A DNA stretch of 64,000 nucleotides from Pieris napi (GCF_905475465.1 NC_062238.1:12803368-12867367); one strand, 5' to 3'. Positions 19,726 to 32,580 are shown, numbered from the stretch's first letter. A program made the numbers and translations. Notes: generated by a model from the letters alone, not told the origin.

Positions 19726-20349
19726 AGGTACTTTAATAACAAATTAATATCACATTTTGTGCTAATACATTAGTTCTCTCTTTCTACTTTCCTCCTATTA
19801 TGTACATTAAAGTATTCCTTACAATGTCCTAGAGCACGCTCGCTCTTAGATGTATACCCAACATTTATGATAACAGCTGCTGTGAGATATGCATTTTGTT
19901 TCTCAGTCCCATTCGTTATAAGTACGTGATAGTTTAGTGACGTCCTGTAATGACGGAAGTTTATGAGTTTTACGGGAATTTTTCCACAGTTTCCGCAAGT
20001 TGAAATATAGTTGTATATAGATGTGAAATTCATTTGTCTTAATTTATGCTTATATTTCATCTAAAAATTAATGGTTTTGCTGCGTTTTAAATAATGCTAA
20101 TTGGTTAATAAATCTATATGTTAACAAATGTTTCGCAACATACTGGGTTCGTCTCAGTCAACAAATATTTACACAAATACACGTCATAATGTTTTATTTT
20201 AATTTTATCGCATATTTCGTTTTTATTTTTGTGAATCTGTGTGTATTTAAAGGAGTGAACAGTGGTTAGGAAACACATAATTCCTATGAATTTTACGCGA
20301 GCAATGCCGTAGTGTAATAAGCTAGTATATAATGTATTCTGAAACTTAC

Positions 20350-20492
20350 AAAGCTCCATGGTTTTCCATTAGAGGGGCCTCCACGTAAGCGAAGTTCTTA
20401 GATCGGTGTGTCTTTTGTCTGTACTCGAGTTTGTTGCCACAGCCCCGGTTCATCTTGGTTCGCGCCTCAAAGATAACATGAGGGTGCTTCTG
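20350..20492 (-). CDS. mmd: ADAM prodomain exon (HPHVIF block)
   Basis: 143 nt, starting after GTTTCAG and ending in a split codon (TT, completed by G of the next exon) before donor GTAAGTTT. It encodes QKHPHVIFEARTK, then MNRGCGNKLEYRQ, then KNFAYVEAPLMENHG. The HPHVIF part is a conserved ADAM prodomain motif. The single cysteine in RGCG is the only candidate here for a cysteine-switch-like residue, but I cannot align it to the classical PKMCG switch. The acceptor is followed directly by a second CAG, so a one-codon NAGNAG alternative start at 20489 is possible. Confidence 0.88.
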
Positions 20493-20884
20493 CTGAAACA
20501 AAACTATGTATAGGTTTCATGCAAAGACTTTTATAAAAGACTAGAAAAATAAATTAATACCAGAGATTTCTTAATAGCTTAATTGTAAGATTTTCAAACT
20601 GAAGTTGTTGGGTCTACATAATTTTCCATTCTTTATGCTAAATACTCCTAAGATCAATGACGTACATATACAGATAATATATTTGAATATAAAAATTAAC
20701 AATAAAAAGTCATAGATAAGTAATTTATGGGATACCCCACATATCCAAAGGGAGATTATGGTAATTATTAAACACGTATTACGAGAATTTATAATAAATC
20801 AATTTAATTAAATATAATGAAATAACAATTATTAAGGGATTATCATTTGGTTTTAAACATTACATTTATTATGACATTTTCCTT

Positions 20885-21082
20885 TGAATAATTGTAATAT
20901 AGAGGGAGGGTTAAACTTGCTGAGTTTCTTGCCCGTTCTTCTCAGAACGAGGCCTCCTGGTAGTTTTGCGAACGGATGGCGTAGTCTTGCTCTATCGCGA
21001 ATTTTGTAAACATTTTTGACATTCATAAGCATGCCCCTAAGACGCATCTAAATTAAATAAACGTATTTTGATTTTGATTGAT
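20885..21082 (+). mobile_element. LINE 3' tail, C-type
   Basis: GAGTTTCTTGCCCGTTCTTC, GAGGCCTCCTGGTAGTTTTG, CATTCATAAGCATGCCCCTA and an end AATAAACGTATTTTGATTTTG. It resembles other tails that finish in short (TTTTGA)n runs. 5'-truncated. Confidence 0.6.
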
Positions 21083-22033
21083 ATGATGTTTATTAATTTA
21101 AATATCTATTTATTCCATTAGTAATACATAGATATTCCCTCTGAAATGTAATTTCCAAACACAACAAACGAGGAAAACATAACCTCACATTCATTAAACA
21201 AATCTTTCACTTTTAACTATGCAAACAAACTTCTTAATTAAAATACTATGTATATGTTTAAATGAATAACGAGTTTGTTTGGTTTACTATTTTTGGTTTT
21301 TAAAAACCTTTTAAAAGCCGAATATTACAGCCACAAGTCTTAGAAAAGGAAATTACAGCTACCGATAAAAATTGATATTCAATGGTATGCACGTAACCTC
21401 TTCTTTGAGGTAACAAGCGTTGAATAAGAATTTCATACATCTAATTTATTTATAAGAAATTCGGAAATGAAAATTTCTTTCTGAGGCAGAATTTTTATGT
21501 CGAAAACATTCATATATTCAGTTGGGATTCTCACGTGGTTTGCTGTTTCATATAAGTGAAAATAATCGATGTGAAATAGAACGCGTAGTACGGAATCTAT
21601 GAATAAATTAGACTGTAAAAAAAATTAAAAATCCAGTAACATTAAACGAAGGACTAGAGTGTATCTTCATAATCCTTTTCGAATCCGATTAAAATTTTAA
21701 TAAATTTAATAACATCAATCAAAATCATCAAACAAAAATCAAAAATCTAGAATGTGTCAAGAAACGTTGGCCATCTGAATTACTTCTATCATTGGTATTA
21801 ATTCTTAAATACATTTTTATGTTAAATATAATTATTTAGATATAAGCAACAATTCCAGAATTGAGGCATTCATATATAGATAATATATAATAAATAAAAG
21901 AGAGAGAGAAAATATGCATAGTAAATAAAATAGTTAAGAGAAATTCAATATTATAGAAATTTTATAGATAGTAATGTTTAAAAAGTGGCGAGAAAATTAA
22001 AGAACAATATGTACAGTCTATTAACAGAAGGTT

Positions 22034-22265
22034 GCAGAGAGTTGGCCTAGTGGCTTTAGCGAGTGACTCTCATCCATGAGATCGTAGGTTCGATCCCCGG
22101 CTTGGACTTTCTTTCTATGAGCGCATTTAAAATTCGCTCAAACAGTGAAGGACACATCGCGATAAACCGGCTTGCCTTAGACCCAAAAAGTCGACGGCGT
22201 GTGTACAGGTACAGGAGATAAATTTGAGTCCCAGAACTAAAAAGGTTGTGGCGCCACTGGTTTAT
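22034..22265 (+). mobile_element. tRNA-derived SINE
   Basis: AGTTGGCCTAGTGGCTTTAGC (A box), GTAGGTTCGATCCCCGGC (B box), GAAGGACACATCGCGATAAA, GACCCAAAAAGTCGACGGCG and tail AAAAGGTTGTGGCGCCACTG. Internal deletion of the region before the tail. No clear target duplication. Confidence 0.85.
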
Positions 22266-23149
22266 TTTTTAAATACAAGGACTGTGAATGCTACTAAAAC
22301 ATTTTAAATAAAAACTTACTATTTGCTACCTGTTCGCAACGAATAAAAGCTAACCTCTAAAGAGACATTTCTCACCGTGATGTCGTATTAGCCGCGTGGC
22401 TGCGACCGTGTTTTGTTTATTGCGGTGCTGAAGGGTCTGGGCTTAATAGTTTCGAAAATAAGCTTGGAACTTTGTGTCGCAAGTTGTGGTTTCACGGGAG
22501 GCAACGCCAGCTTATCCGGATGGTTAGTGATTTTGTCCGTTAATACTTTACACCTGTGTTAGCAATTATGTTGTTTACTTGTTGCTTTGTGTGTAGACTC
22601 AGCTTAATGTGTGTGCGCTTAGGAATCAAAATCCTATGATCTCCGTGTTTTAGTGATAATATTACTCATTTTGAACTTCACATTTCAACCAAAAGTTTTT
22701 TTTTACTGTCATTATAGTTTTTGTAATGCTTTTTTGTGTGTAGTTACCATTTGTAAAGTCTGTATTAGAAGACTCTCTGATAGAGCTTAGTTCAAGTTCT
22801 AGCGTCCTATACAGCATACGAATGATTAGGAAACTGCTGCGTGCAATTACTTGATCTCCAATATTTAATCTAACGTTGTCTGTTACACCAATATAGTTGC
22901 CATACAAAATAACACCTTACTCGTAGAGGTAAGTGAATGAGGTCTTTGCAATCTACCAGAAGCGAAAGATAAATCACGAATGCGTTATAATTTACGATCG
23001 GTATGGAACCCGTTACTCGTTCCTTACGAACAGCTTATCCACGATGTATATCTTTCGATACATATTTACATTACATTTGTCTAAAGAAGCCAAGTGAAGA
23101 AGAATATCTCAGCCAAAACGTTTTTTTTTATAAGTCTTTATCTTGCAAT

Positions 23150-23670
23150 CAGTCAGCTAGACTATGAGCAGATGTGTTGAGAGCTGTTAGGCGTTCAGAG
23201 CAAAATCTCCATCGAGACTGCTCCACTCTGTCAACCGTGTCTATCAAGACTTAGGATTTGTCGCCTTTCCAGCCTATTTATTAGGTCCGGTGTGGTTAGT
23301 TGCGTGGCAAGCTTATAAGGATGCATTTCTAGCCTTTTTCTGTATTTCATACTCCAGGTCTTGATCTCCTCTTTAACATTCCTGATTTTGAGGTGCTCTC
23401 TGATGTTTTTATAAACAACGGACAGTTGGATATTTGTTTCAAGATGTAATTTTGAACCCTCTGTATGATACTTATGTTAGAGTCACACGCCGAACTCCAT
23501 AGTTGAATCTGGTATGATTAGTTTCAAGAGCATTTCATAGACGAGTAGCTTATTATGTACTAGCTTGGAATTTCTGCCAAGCAGCCAGTAGAGTCCTCTG
23601 TATTTCAGGTTGATTTCTTCTCTCTTCTTCTGTATGTGTTGTTTCCATACGTCTCACCCAAAACATAAGT
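23150..23670 (-). pseudogene. Jockey-like LINE RT C-terminal remnant
   Basis: The minus strand encodes LKYRGLYWLLGRNSKL and then NKLLVYEMLLKLIIPDSTMEFG, followed after stops and frame changes by ETNIQLSVVYKNIREHL and IKTWSMKYRKRLEMHPYKLA. This follows the jockey-clade pattern '..YWLLG..SKL...NKLL.YK..LKP.W.YG...W....H.N...'. Several stops, so it is decayed. Confidence 0.7.
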
Positions 23671-24079
23671 ATGATATTATTTTAAAACATTTTCAACCAG
23701 GCTGTGACCCTGGTGACATACGTGAATAATGAAGTTACGTAAAAAGGGTAAAATTTGCAGCATATTAAAATATTGGAAATACCGAGAGAATATTAATTTC
23801 ATAAAAACTGATTAATAAATGACGGACATAAAGATAAAAGAAAAATAGAGACAATGTTTTTGACGAGGCAAAGTTACGAAAAATTTGTAATGCCGAAAGC
23901 AATTACGTGAAAAGAAGTTTTATGAACATCGTGTTCGCTAATTATTATCTAATTTCTTTCTTCAAACAAAAGAATTTTAAGTCCGTGACATGACATGGGT
24001 TGATTACATTTTTGAGTGTGTTTTATTGATTTCTTTATATATAGGTAGGTGATTATTCTTTTAAAATTTTATCCTCTCC

Positions 24080-24655
24080 ATCTCGACGACTGGCGTTCTT
24101 CAACACCGCGCTTTTTAAGATACGTTTTGCCTCGCAACACATCTTTGTGAAACTTCTGCCAGTAGAGGTATTTCCAAACCAACACGACTTAGGCGCTTTC
24201 AAGAAAAGAGTGTTCTACTCTCTGAAGGGTCGGCATCACACCCGCTAGACCCCGGCGTTGCAGGTTTCTAAGTGTGGTTGTTATCAGACGTTGTGACTGG
24301 TCGGACTTGAATTCCTGTATGATGGTGATGGTGATGTTAGTTATTTCGACTATGTATTTGCGTGTTGTTCCCACGAGAATGTAACTGCGTTCTCCTATTT
24401 CACCATGCCTCCTGCTGATAGAGGACAACTCTTTGTTTTTAATTTATTTTATTTATTACTTAAGATGTCACGTGGAACATGGTGTAATGGTTGCAGCTCC
24501 TTACAAACATTGTGTAAAATAAAACTTGGCGATTAAAAAGAATGGCGGAGAGTTTATTGCCAGTTCTTCTCTTCTATTCATTTTCATTGTTCATTCAAGT
24601 GTACATTTTGTTACCTATTTGAATAAATTATTTTTGAATTGAATTGAATTAAATA
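24080..24655 (+). mobile_element. LINE: RT C-terminus joined to B-type 3' tail
   Basis: Starts with a degraded RT C-terminus (DWRSSTPRFLRYVLPRNTSL in one frame; VFPNQHDLGAFKKRVFYSLK in another). It continues through CACCATGCCTCCTGCTGATA, GTGGAACATGGTGTAATGG, CTTGGCGATTAAAAAGAATG and GGGAGTTTATTGCC-like sequence to a (TTGAA)n tail after AATAAATTATT. It links the tail family to its coding part. Confidence 0.72.
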
Positions 24656-26648
24656 TTCTAAGTGATCCGACTTTTTATTACTTTTTTATTTCACATAATA
24701 TATATACAGTTTTGGCTAGATTTCTTAAAAATCCGGACTTAGTTGCTATGTTTGTATTGGTTTGGATTACCAAAGTTTTAAGATATGCGTCTTCTTTGAA
24801 ATGAAAATATTTAGGATACCAATGCTGCCAAACATCATCAAGCATCACCCATTTCCGAATGATAAGCATTAAAACCGACAGTTCAAGGCAACCATACCAG
24901 ACCCACAGAATAACCTCGCCAAGCCCAATAGCAACCTAAACGTGTTGTTAGACTGAATTCGGAGCGTATTCAATGCCTTCTGGGCAAAACGGGCCCATAC
25001 GCTGTACGAGTAAAATGACTGACGCCTTGAACAAAATAACTTTAACATCTGGTGAGATACGTGCAAATCTCCGGGAATAATACCCTTAAGCTAACCAACA
25101 AACTCATATAAAAAAATCTATAATACAAAATTAAAATTAATGGCGATCTGCCATTACGGTGGACACTTTGGAAAATAACAGATATTTTATTATTTATGGT
25201 GCTTATAAGGATACGTGAATCTCACCTTAATTTTATAAAATAAAGCCTCAAGGATAGTACATTATTCAAAGCGAGCTTCGGCAATAAATAAGTCACAGGT
25301 GCCGGCTAATACGGCTTTTTCAATTACCTTCACTCCGCAAAGGAACTAAATTGACTCTGATAATAGCTTTTAGTTTTTCCGATCAATAGATTTATGATGT
25401 TTTGATTAGATAAGTTTTGTTTCTAAATGTTTTAAGAGATAAACGTAAAAATAAAAATAGAAGCTGTCTTGTCAACTTTAAATTTCAGTTCCATATTTTT
25501 AACACATACGGTTTATTTAAATAATTATAATTTATTAATAATTATATTTAAGTCAAAACGTGTTTGCTAAGCAATAGAATGTAAATAAGAATTAGTGCAA
25601 AATATATTAATGAATCGTTTTAATGTAATTTTTTTATTTAAAATGATGAAATTTTATCACTATTTCTCGTAATAATACCATGAGGTAAAACTAAATTCTC
25701 CATTGCTAAGTTTTCTTTCAAGAAAATATTACAATCAATCAAAATATAGTAAGGTCCAGAAATTGAAATCATAAAAAATGGTCTACTATTCAATTCCGTG
25801 CGACACTGACATATTTCATTTCTGTCACTTTGATAGAAAGCCTAATCCGTTGGCATTTTTACAATAATAAGAGGAAAAGCAATTTACAGAGAAGGAACTG
25901 TTTAAAACACTTTATTTTCTTAGAATAAACTCGATTGTTAGTAATATAGTGTTACTGGCAGAGTGGAGTGTTACGATAAATTCGATAAATTAGCGTCATT
26001 TTAAATTCGAACATGCATGCGGGGTATGATGTCTAAATTCAAAATACAAGGAAGAAAAAGAAATACCGTCCTTTATTTTAACGACTTCGCCGAAAGGATG
26101 AATACAGTGCTGTACGAATTAAAATGGCACGGTTATTTTAGAAGAAGTGGATGTAGCAGTCTAGAACTAGGAGGACGAGGTAGCCGGATGACGAAGACGG
26201 AAGACGAAGTCAAACGGAAAAATCTCCCAAAATTCTAGTACAAATAAACGGACAAAATAACCCTGGCTTCTATTATACATACCCCTAGCTCGCAACAATA
26301 CTAACAGGCGTCTAGGGCCGGGTTTTTTAGCAGCAAGAGCAATTAAAAGAAGATAAGATAATTGTAATCATGTTTACGGTGGCGCAGGAAGTCTTAGGAA
26401 TTATTAGCATTGGGGGGCAAGTGCCAGAGAAGTCATTTCAATCTTAATTTTAAAATTCATAATAGCGTCAGAAATGTTGTTATGTATGAGTATATAGGAA
26501 TTCACATAATATTCCTATTCCGAACCGATATTACAACTCCTTGCATAACTATCAATACGTTTTTAATAGAAAATAATTAGATATAAACTAAATTTCTTTT
26601 AGTTTTAAAATATTATTTATGGGATCAGTTTTTGCAGTAAATAGGTAC

Positions 26649-26706
26649 TTCGTAGCAATCTCGTAGAGTTCGTAGCATCCTCGTAGAATTCGTAGCGCCT
26701 ACGAAG
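26649..26706 (+). repeat. 20-bp tandem repeat (x3), CGTAG-rich
   Basis: TTCGTAGCAATCTCGTAGAG, TTCGTAGCATCCTCGTAGAA, then TTCGTAGCGCCTACGAAG, whose end is the inverse of its start. Confidence 0.75.
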
Positions 26707-26772
26707 TAACGTCGTCAGATGTCTTAGTTGGATCCGTAGGGTTCCATTAACCCGTGCGGATCACAGAGAATC

Positions 26773-26795
26773 CCGGGTCAACTGCATTGACCCGG
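26773..26795. other. GC-rich hairpin
   Basis: CCGGGTCAA, loop CTGCA, TTGACCCGG: a perfect 9-bp stem in an otherwise AT-rich intron. It does not look like a terminator (no gene ends here), and its role is unknown. Confidence 0.6.
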
Positions 26796-26997
26796 AATCG
26801 CTAATGTTAATTACCCGAATGATTGACGTCATCGTTGTGCCCCTGCTGAGGTTACCCGCGATAAGGGGCAATTGATGGTTGGCGAACACAAAGGTTTTCT
26901 TTGTACTAAAACGCTTTTTTAGTGTCAGTACCAAATAGTTAAGATTTTGTGTTTTTACTATATATTACATACATGTATACACCTTTATATAAGAAAT

Positions 26998-27076
26998 CCA
27001 CAACCTTTTTAGGTCTGGGCCTCAGGTTTCTGTCATCTAATAGGCAAGTATATGATCAGCCGCCTGTGCCTGACAC
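26998..27076 (-). mobile_element. SINE 3'-end fragment
   Basis: ACAACCTTTTTAGGTCTGGG, CTAATAGGCAAGTATATGATC and GTGCCTGACAC match the 3' half of the SINE in reverse. Head absent. Confidence 0.7.
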
Positions 27077-27830
27077 CTCAGCCTCGGAGTTGAAAATCGA
27101 CCGGTTAACCAACAGGTTCTATAATTTATTTCAGTAAGGTAATAGGCGTAAGCTTATTTTGAATTTTTGATGTTAATGTGACAAAAGTCAAGAGAAGACA
27201 GTTTGTAAATCCGCAAAATAGCGATATTAAGCAAATTGGTGTACGAAACGGGCAAGAAGCGAGCAATTTATAATTTGGAGGCGTTTATAATTTACGACCT
27301 CTTATCAGCAGTTCAGTGAGGACGCCATGTTTCACTCTGTATTTATTGTGACGGAAAAACTTGGGCAAAATAAAATCAACTTGATTTAGGCGCGCCTATA
27401 TATTTGGGCAATTTTTTGAAAAATATAAGTTAAATTCATTCGAATTTATTGTGTTACATACGAAGTGTTATATATTTAATTTTAAGAAATCATACAATTT
27501 GTTATTATTATAATCATGGATCTACTTGCATTTATCAAAAATATGGTTTTTTCATTATACATTTTTTGTTAGATATATAAACCTTTTATCAAAATAAAAG
27601 TTAAACAAAAAAGGACCGGCATAATTACGCTCAAATATTTGTTAGATAAAATTTAATCGTATAGAGACAGTAACATCAATAAACGTGAACTTTATAATCT
27701 GATATATACTTGGTAAGTATAAAATTAAATGTGCCTAAATAAATCAAACTGAGATAGCCGAGATTAACTACCCTTCCTTTAATTCGCAGGCGTTGAATCT
27801 ATAAGCCATTGATCAAGTTCGGGAATATTC

Positions 27831-27852
27831 GAGGGGGGTGGGGTGGGGGGCC
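27831..27852 (+). other. G-run cluster, possible G-quadruplex
   Basis: GAGGGGGGTGGGGTGGGGGG: runs of 6, 4 and 6 G separated by single T, enough for four G3 tracts. On the ADAM sense strand it is C-rich, so a quadruplex would form in the template or antisense. Confidence 0.5.
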
Positions 27853-28095
27853 ACTCCTCCACGACCCCGCAATGGCGCGAACTAAATCTCGATGTTTTGA
27901 TAAAATAGTTTAGATTAAATGATAATAAATGTAAATTATTATAGGCTGTTAATTGTGATAAAATGCGATTAATATTCAGAAATCAGTTCATTTAAGTCTT
28001 TATAAATATTATAAGTGCAGCAACTAACATTTTATTCAACACTTCGAAACTAGTGTCTTTTTTGTATATAAGCAACGGTATATTAAATAATAATA

Positions 28096-28346
28096 ACTGA
28101 TTTCTGTATCTGTTTCGTGATTATTTGTGAATCTAATAGGCAAGTAGGTGATCAGCCTTCTATGCTGGACACACGCTTTCGACTATTTGAGTCTAAGGCG
28201 AGCCGGTTTCCTCACAGTGTCTTCCTTCACTGTTCGAGAGAATATTGAATACGCACAAGACAAGTCCATTGATGCACAGCCGGGGATTGAAACTACGACC
28301 TTAGGGATGAGAGTGGCACGCCGAAGCCACTAGGCCAACACTGCTC
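28096..28346 (-). mobile_element. tRNA-derived SINE
   Basis: Reverse copy: CTAATAGGCAAGTAGGTGATC, GCCGGTTTCCTCACAGTGTC, B box complement GGGGATTGAAACTACGACC, A-box end AAGCCACTAGGCCAACACTG. Complete head, and its 3' tail is truncated before the usual GTGGCGCTACAACC. Confidence 0.82.
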
Positions 28347-29500
28347 TACGCTGATTTCTCGGCAAGCAAATTTTTATTTGAAACGAATGTATGCAAACAA
28401 AAACTATCGCGTAATGAACAATGAACATTCAAATAGTTCAAGAATCAATCGGAACAATTTCCAAACAAAATAATATATGTTTTAAACAGTTATAAGGTAT
28501 TCGTTAAACTATTCGCAATGTCCGAGTTAAGTGCAAATTAGTTAAGTTTAGTGAACGTGCGGGAGAATACTCGATGTGGTTTGAATTAGTTATGAATACT
28601 AGTTTAGTTTAGTTCTGGATTAGCCCTGGCGTGCACTAATATGATAATACTATCGAATTAAGTATATCCTTTGCATATGCTTTGTTTAAAAATAATAAAA
28701 TCAGTGGCGATAATAGGGTGAAAATAGGAAATATATCAACTTTTCCTGTTTCATCTTTTTTATACACATTTAATCGATAAAACAATTAATTAGTCAAAAT
28801 ACGAAACAAATTTCTTTGTAACTTAGACTCGCCACGTCGATCTCTGATTGGTTGATGATGACAGCAAAAGTCAACAACAAAACAACTATAAGTGCGAGAT
28901 AACAAGTAGTCTTAATATAATATGGTTATTTTTACGCAAGCAACATAAATAAAATTTATGCAGGAATAATTTGGATTTCGTGTATTTTGGCGAAACTTTT
29001 TGCGACTTCAACAACAATCAATAAATACATCCAGCCATCAAATTATCAATTGGTGAAAGCCGCAAAAAACCGGATAGGTATTTTTTAAGTATGGTACATA
29101 CTTAGTATCATACAAGCAGACGCTTTGAGCCTTCATTTTATATGTAAGGATTACGATATATGCGATTTCTGCAAACATAACTCCTACAATTAAACCTGAT
29201 ATACCAATTCTGTTTATTCAAAGTGAGTTATTGTACTCGGGGCTCAGAAGTTCGATTTGGTACAAACGGTCCTTCATGTGAAGTCAGACGCAGTTAGTTC
29301 CAAGACTCATTACAAACTACATTCAAACACAAATTCGAAGCTAATTCCGAATGTTAAAGTGACTAGGGACGTTATCTCTTGTAATATATCATTGAGATTT
29401 ATGACATTATTTCACTTATATTATTATTTTTACTTATATTAATTAAATTCTATTGTTTACGATATGTAAGTAATAATTTAAACACCTCCAAACAACTTGA

Positions 29501-29697
29501 TAGGTTTGGCCTTGAGTTTCTGATTTGTTTCGTAAACATTTTGGTAAGAGATCAGCCTTTTGTGCCTGACGCACGCCGTCGATTTTTTGTTGTTTTTTCT
29601 TTCACCATACAAGCGGGTATAAAGCTCAATTCGTGCACTGCCGTGGTTCGAACCTACGCTCTCAGGGATGAGAGTCGCACGCTGAAGCTACTAGCAC
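29501..29697 (-). mobile_element. tRNA-derived SINE, partial
   Basis: TTGGCCTTGAGTTTCTGATT to GAGATCAGCCTTTTGTGCC, GTGGTTCGAACCTACGCTCTC and GATGAGAGTCGCACGCTGAAG. Internal and 3' parts are degraded. Confidence 0.7.
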
Positions 29698-30689
29698 AAG
29701 ACAAGAAAACATGGTGCATAGATATCTTAAATTCCCATAATTAAAACGTTAATAAAGTGACGTCAACTGTCACAAATCTTGATAGTGAAGAGAGCTGTAA
29801 TTTTTACGTCAAACTAAATGTAGCTGCCGTTTCTCAAGCTTAAGCTCTTGTGACTGAATTAATGCGCAAGAAACCGCGGGCACAGATTAATATATATTGT
29901 ATGTAATATATCGCATTTGTGTTTTATCTTATTAGTGTATGCAAAACAATTTGTAACAAGATAACGTTCTAGACTTAAGTTTTGACAAAGGACCTTAATT
30001 ATAATCCTCTATAATAACTTGCGCGATGGGATGAGATTAAATTTAACAACGCTCAAAGAAATTTTCGATGTAATTTTAACAAATTATTAGAACTAAAGAA
30101 AACTTAATATTTTCTTTTTTTTACTTTTAACGGATAAAAAACGCTGGTTTATCATTATTCATATAGTCAGCGAAGCACTGACAGATGATTAATTTTAAAA
30201 ATATAAAATGAATCTGTTATCTTTGGCTGGAGTTTCACTCCTTTGTTGTTGACATCCCCAGGTTGCCCCTGCACGATTTGGATTGTCGTTTCTTGTAAAA
30301 ACAAGCAAAGATGTGGAATTCCTTGCTCTATTCCATCTTCCCTACACAGTTTAAGATGGGTTAAAGCGGCGTTGTTAAATAGCCGTCTCCTGGACAGTGC
30401 CCAACACACACACACATCAAATCGTCACTAACAAGTGGGATTGTGGCCAAGCGTGTGTCTAGTTCTGTATTAAATAAAAATAAAAAGTAATCAGCTAAAA
30501 TTGTTATCAGGTTATCCGCCCATACACAATATATAATAAATTACAAACGAGGAGTAAAATGTTATAAAAATAACGATTGGTTATCCTTGTTTTGGTTAAT
30601 CAAGTCAATCGCAATGACTATCAGAGACACCATGACGGCTATAAAAGATGGAGTTGAAGGAACATTTTGGTGCATTAGCATGTTTTAAT

Positions 30690-30835
30690 GATTGCAAGTG
30701 CCTACAAACATTTTGTAAGCAATACCAAAAAACCTTGGCGATTTACGTAAAGTTTATTACTAGCCAGTTTTTCCCGTCCGTTCTACCTTGATTTGAGAAT
30801 TGGCAGTAGGCAGTAGATGTAAATTTAGATGTATT
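30690..30835 (+). mobile_element. Degenerate B-type LINE tail
   Basis: GATTGCAAGTGCCTACAAAC, CCTTGGCGATTTACGTAAAG, CCTTGATTTGAGAATTGGCAG follow the order of the B-type module with many changes. Confidence 0.55.
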
Positions 30836-32410
30836 ATTTCTTTTACTGATGGACATTGACCCTACATAAATATATGATATTTTGATTTCGAAAACTAGAT
30901 TTGAATATTGCTTCATTTTTCGCATCCTCTCAAAGTGAAACAGACTCCTTCAAGCTCAATTATCGTGGTGAGCCTGGCCGATAGCTTTGAGAAAACCCCA
31001 CCACCTTGATTCCTGATTGTAAATTTATGTATTAATTGAAACGTTAGTCTTTTTTAACCAACGAAGCGTATTCTTATAATTTAATAATGTATATGAGAGG
31101 AAAATTAATAAGGGTCTATATTGGTAGCAGTCACGTTTATTTGAATAGCGTCTCATTATTTCTGTATTTCCAATCTCGCGGGATGATATCGTGTTGTTTA
31201 CGTTAATCGTGTGGGTTGAGTTACAAGAGGAAGCGAAAGCGTTTAAAAGTACAAATAAGTATTGGTAGCGCATAGTGCGAAATTGCGCATAACTTGAACT
31301 AAGTAGAAAATTTGCGGAAAAACTGATATTTATGCCACTACAAAACAACGTTTTGTTGAAAAATTGTGTATATATGAAGTCCTGTAGTCCAGTGAAGACA
31401 CACATACATAGAGATCAGTTTTATGTCAAACATCAATGTTTGGGGTTACCAGTTTGTTTGGAATGTCTTTCAATCAACGCATACGTTAGACTTCATAATA
31501 CATGGATATAATAATAGGCACGCCTAACTAAACATGTGTGAAAAAGAAATAACTTAATGATACACAATAAAAAGTACATTTAGCTAAAAAGAAAGTGCAC
31601 CAGCCCCTACACTAGAATTCCCTGTACTAACTACTAGTAGTTAGAATGTATGTAATGTGAATTTGAATCGGTATTGAAAATTTTGTTTTAAATAAAGTGG
31701 TTAAAGATGAAGAAAGCGCCTTTAAAGGAGAACTTTATGGGTTACTGAACTATATTTAGGTTTTTGTTATGATGTGGCCAAACCACCAGTGTTTGTTTCC
31801 AAAAAGTCTACATATTGCTATTAAGTACAGTTGTCTTGCCGGTAAAAGTTTTGTATCTATCTTAAAAATGCACGTTGGGCTCTCTCAATTACACGTCGTG
31901 TTAGATTACATCATTTGCTTTTGGCATACTCTCATAAGTTTATCACTTATACCGATCAAATGACACGGTTATCTAGTTCCTCGCCCCAAGCGCTCCACGA
32001 GTCGACAATTAAATGCACCCCAACATAATAATATATATTCAGTGTCTAAAATATTGGTTTCTATTGTCTGTGATTTAGGTCATGGCAGGTTGACGACGAC
32101 ACTCTATTCACATTAACCAGTTTTCCCAACAAAAATCTATAAAACGCCATCTATTGACGGAATCTGAAACTATTACGACAAAAAATATTGTCTCTATTCT
32201 AAGGGCGTTTATTTAGAACGGCCTGTCTCAACTGGAGATGTTCTTAAATATTTTGGAAAGAAATATTACCTACGTTACTCATGTAAGGCATTCTAATTGC
32301 AAACTAATTTTTAAATCTTGAACAGATTTCAAGAGCTCTGTCGTTAAAAACACAAAAATATAACTATTTCCTCTTGATACAGGTAAAAAATATTCGTTGA
32401 TTATACTATA

Positions 32411-32580
32411 TGCGCTGTAGCATGATGCGGGTGACAGTTGCTTAATTTTTCTTTGAATTTGGAGACTAGAACATTCTGGCTGGGTTAAATTTAAATTAAA
32501 TTAAATTAAATTTTTTTGCAACTTTTAAGAGTGAAACAAAACGTTACTGAAACTGTCACCCGCACCATGCTACAGCGCAC
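32411..32580. mobile_element. 170-bp MITE with long terminal inverted repeats
   Basis: TGCGCTGTAGCATGATGCGG continuing to GTGACAGTT at 32411-32439 is the inverse of 32551-32579 (29 bp, one mismatch). ATACTATA flanks the element at 32403-32410 and 32581-32588, an 8-bp direct repeat typical of hAT insertions, although the ends lack the usual CAG start and are offset by one base. Core is AT-rich and non-coding, with an (AATTA)n run at about 32490. Confidence 0.72.

Larger units (their letters stand above)
17265..20349. other. ADAM intron, 3.1 kb
   Basis: Contains the hairpin at 18286-18339, a CGTAG-rich patch (19433-19490) and a LINE tail (19512-19725). I see no gene or known repeat at 17265-18280, 18340-19430 or 19730-20349, apart from general AT richness. 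Confidence 0.75.

Noticed and set aside
31025..31405. 126-codon minus-strand frame
   Set aside because: No recognisable domain, no splice context, and composition like surrounding intron. The length is not remarkable for 64 kb in six frames.
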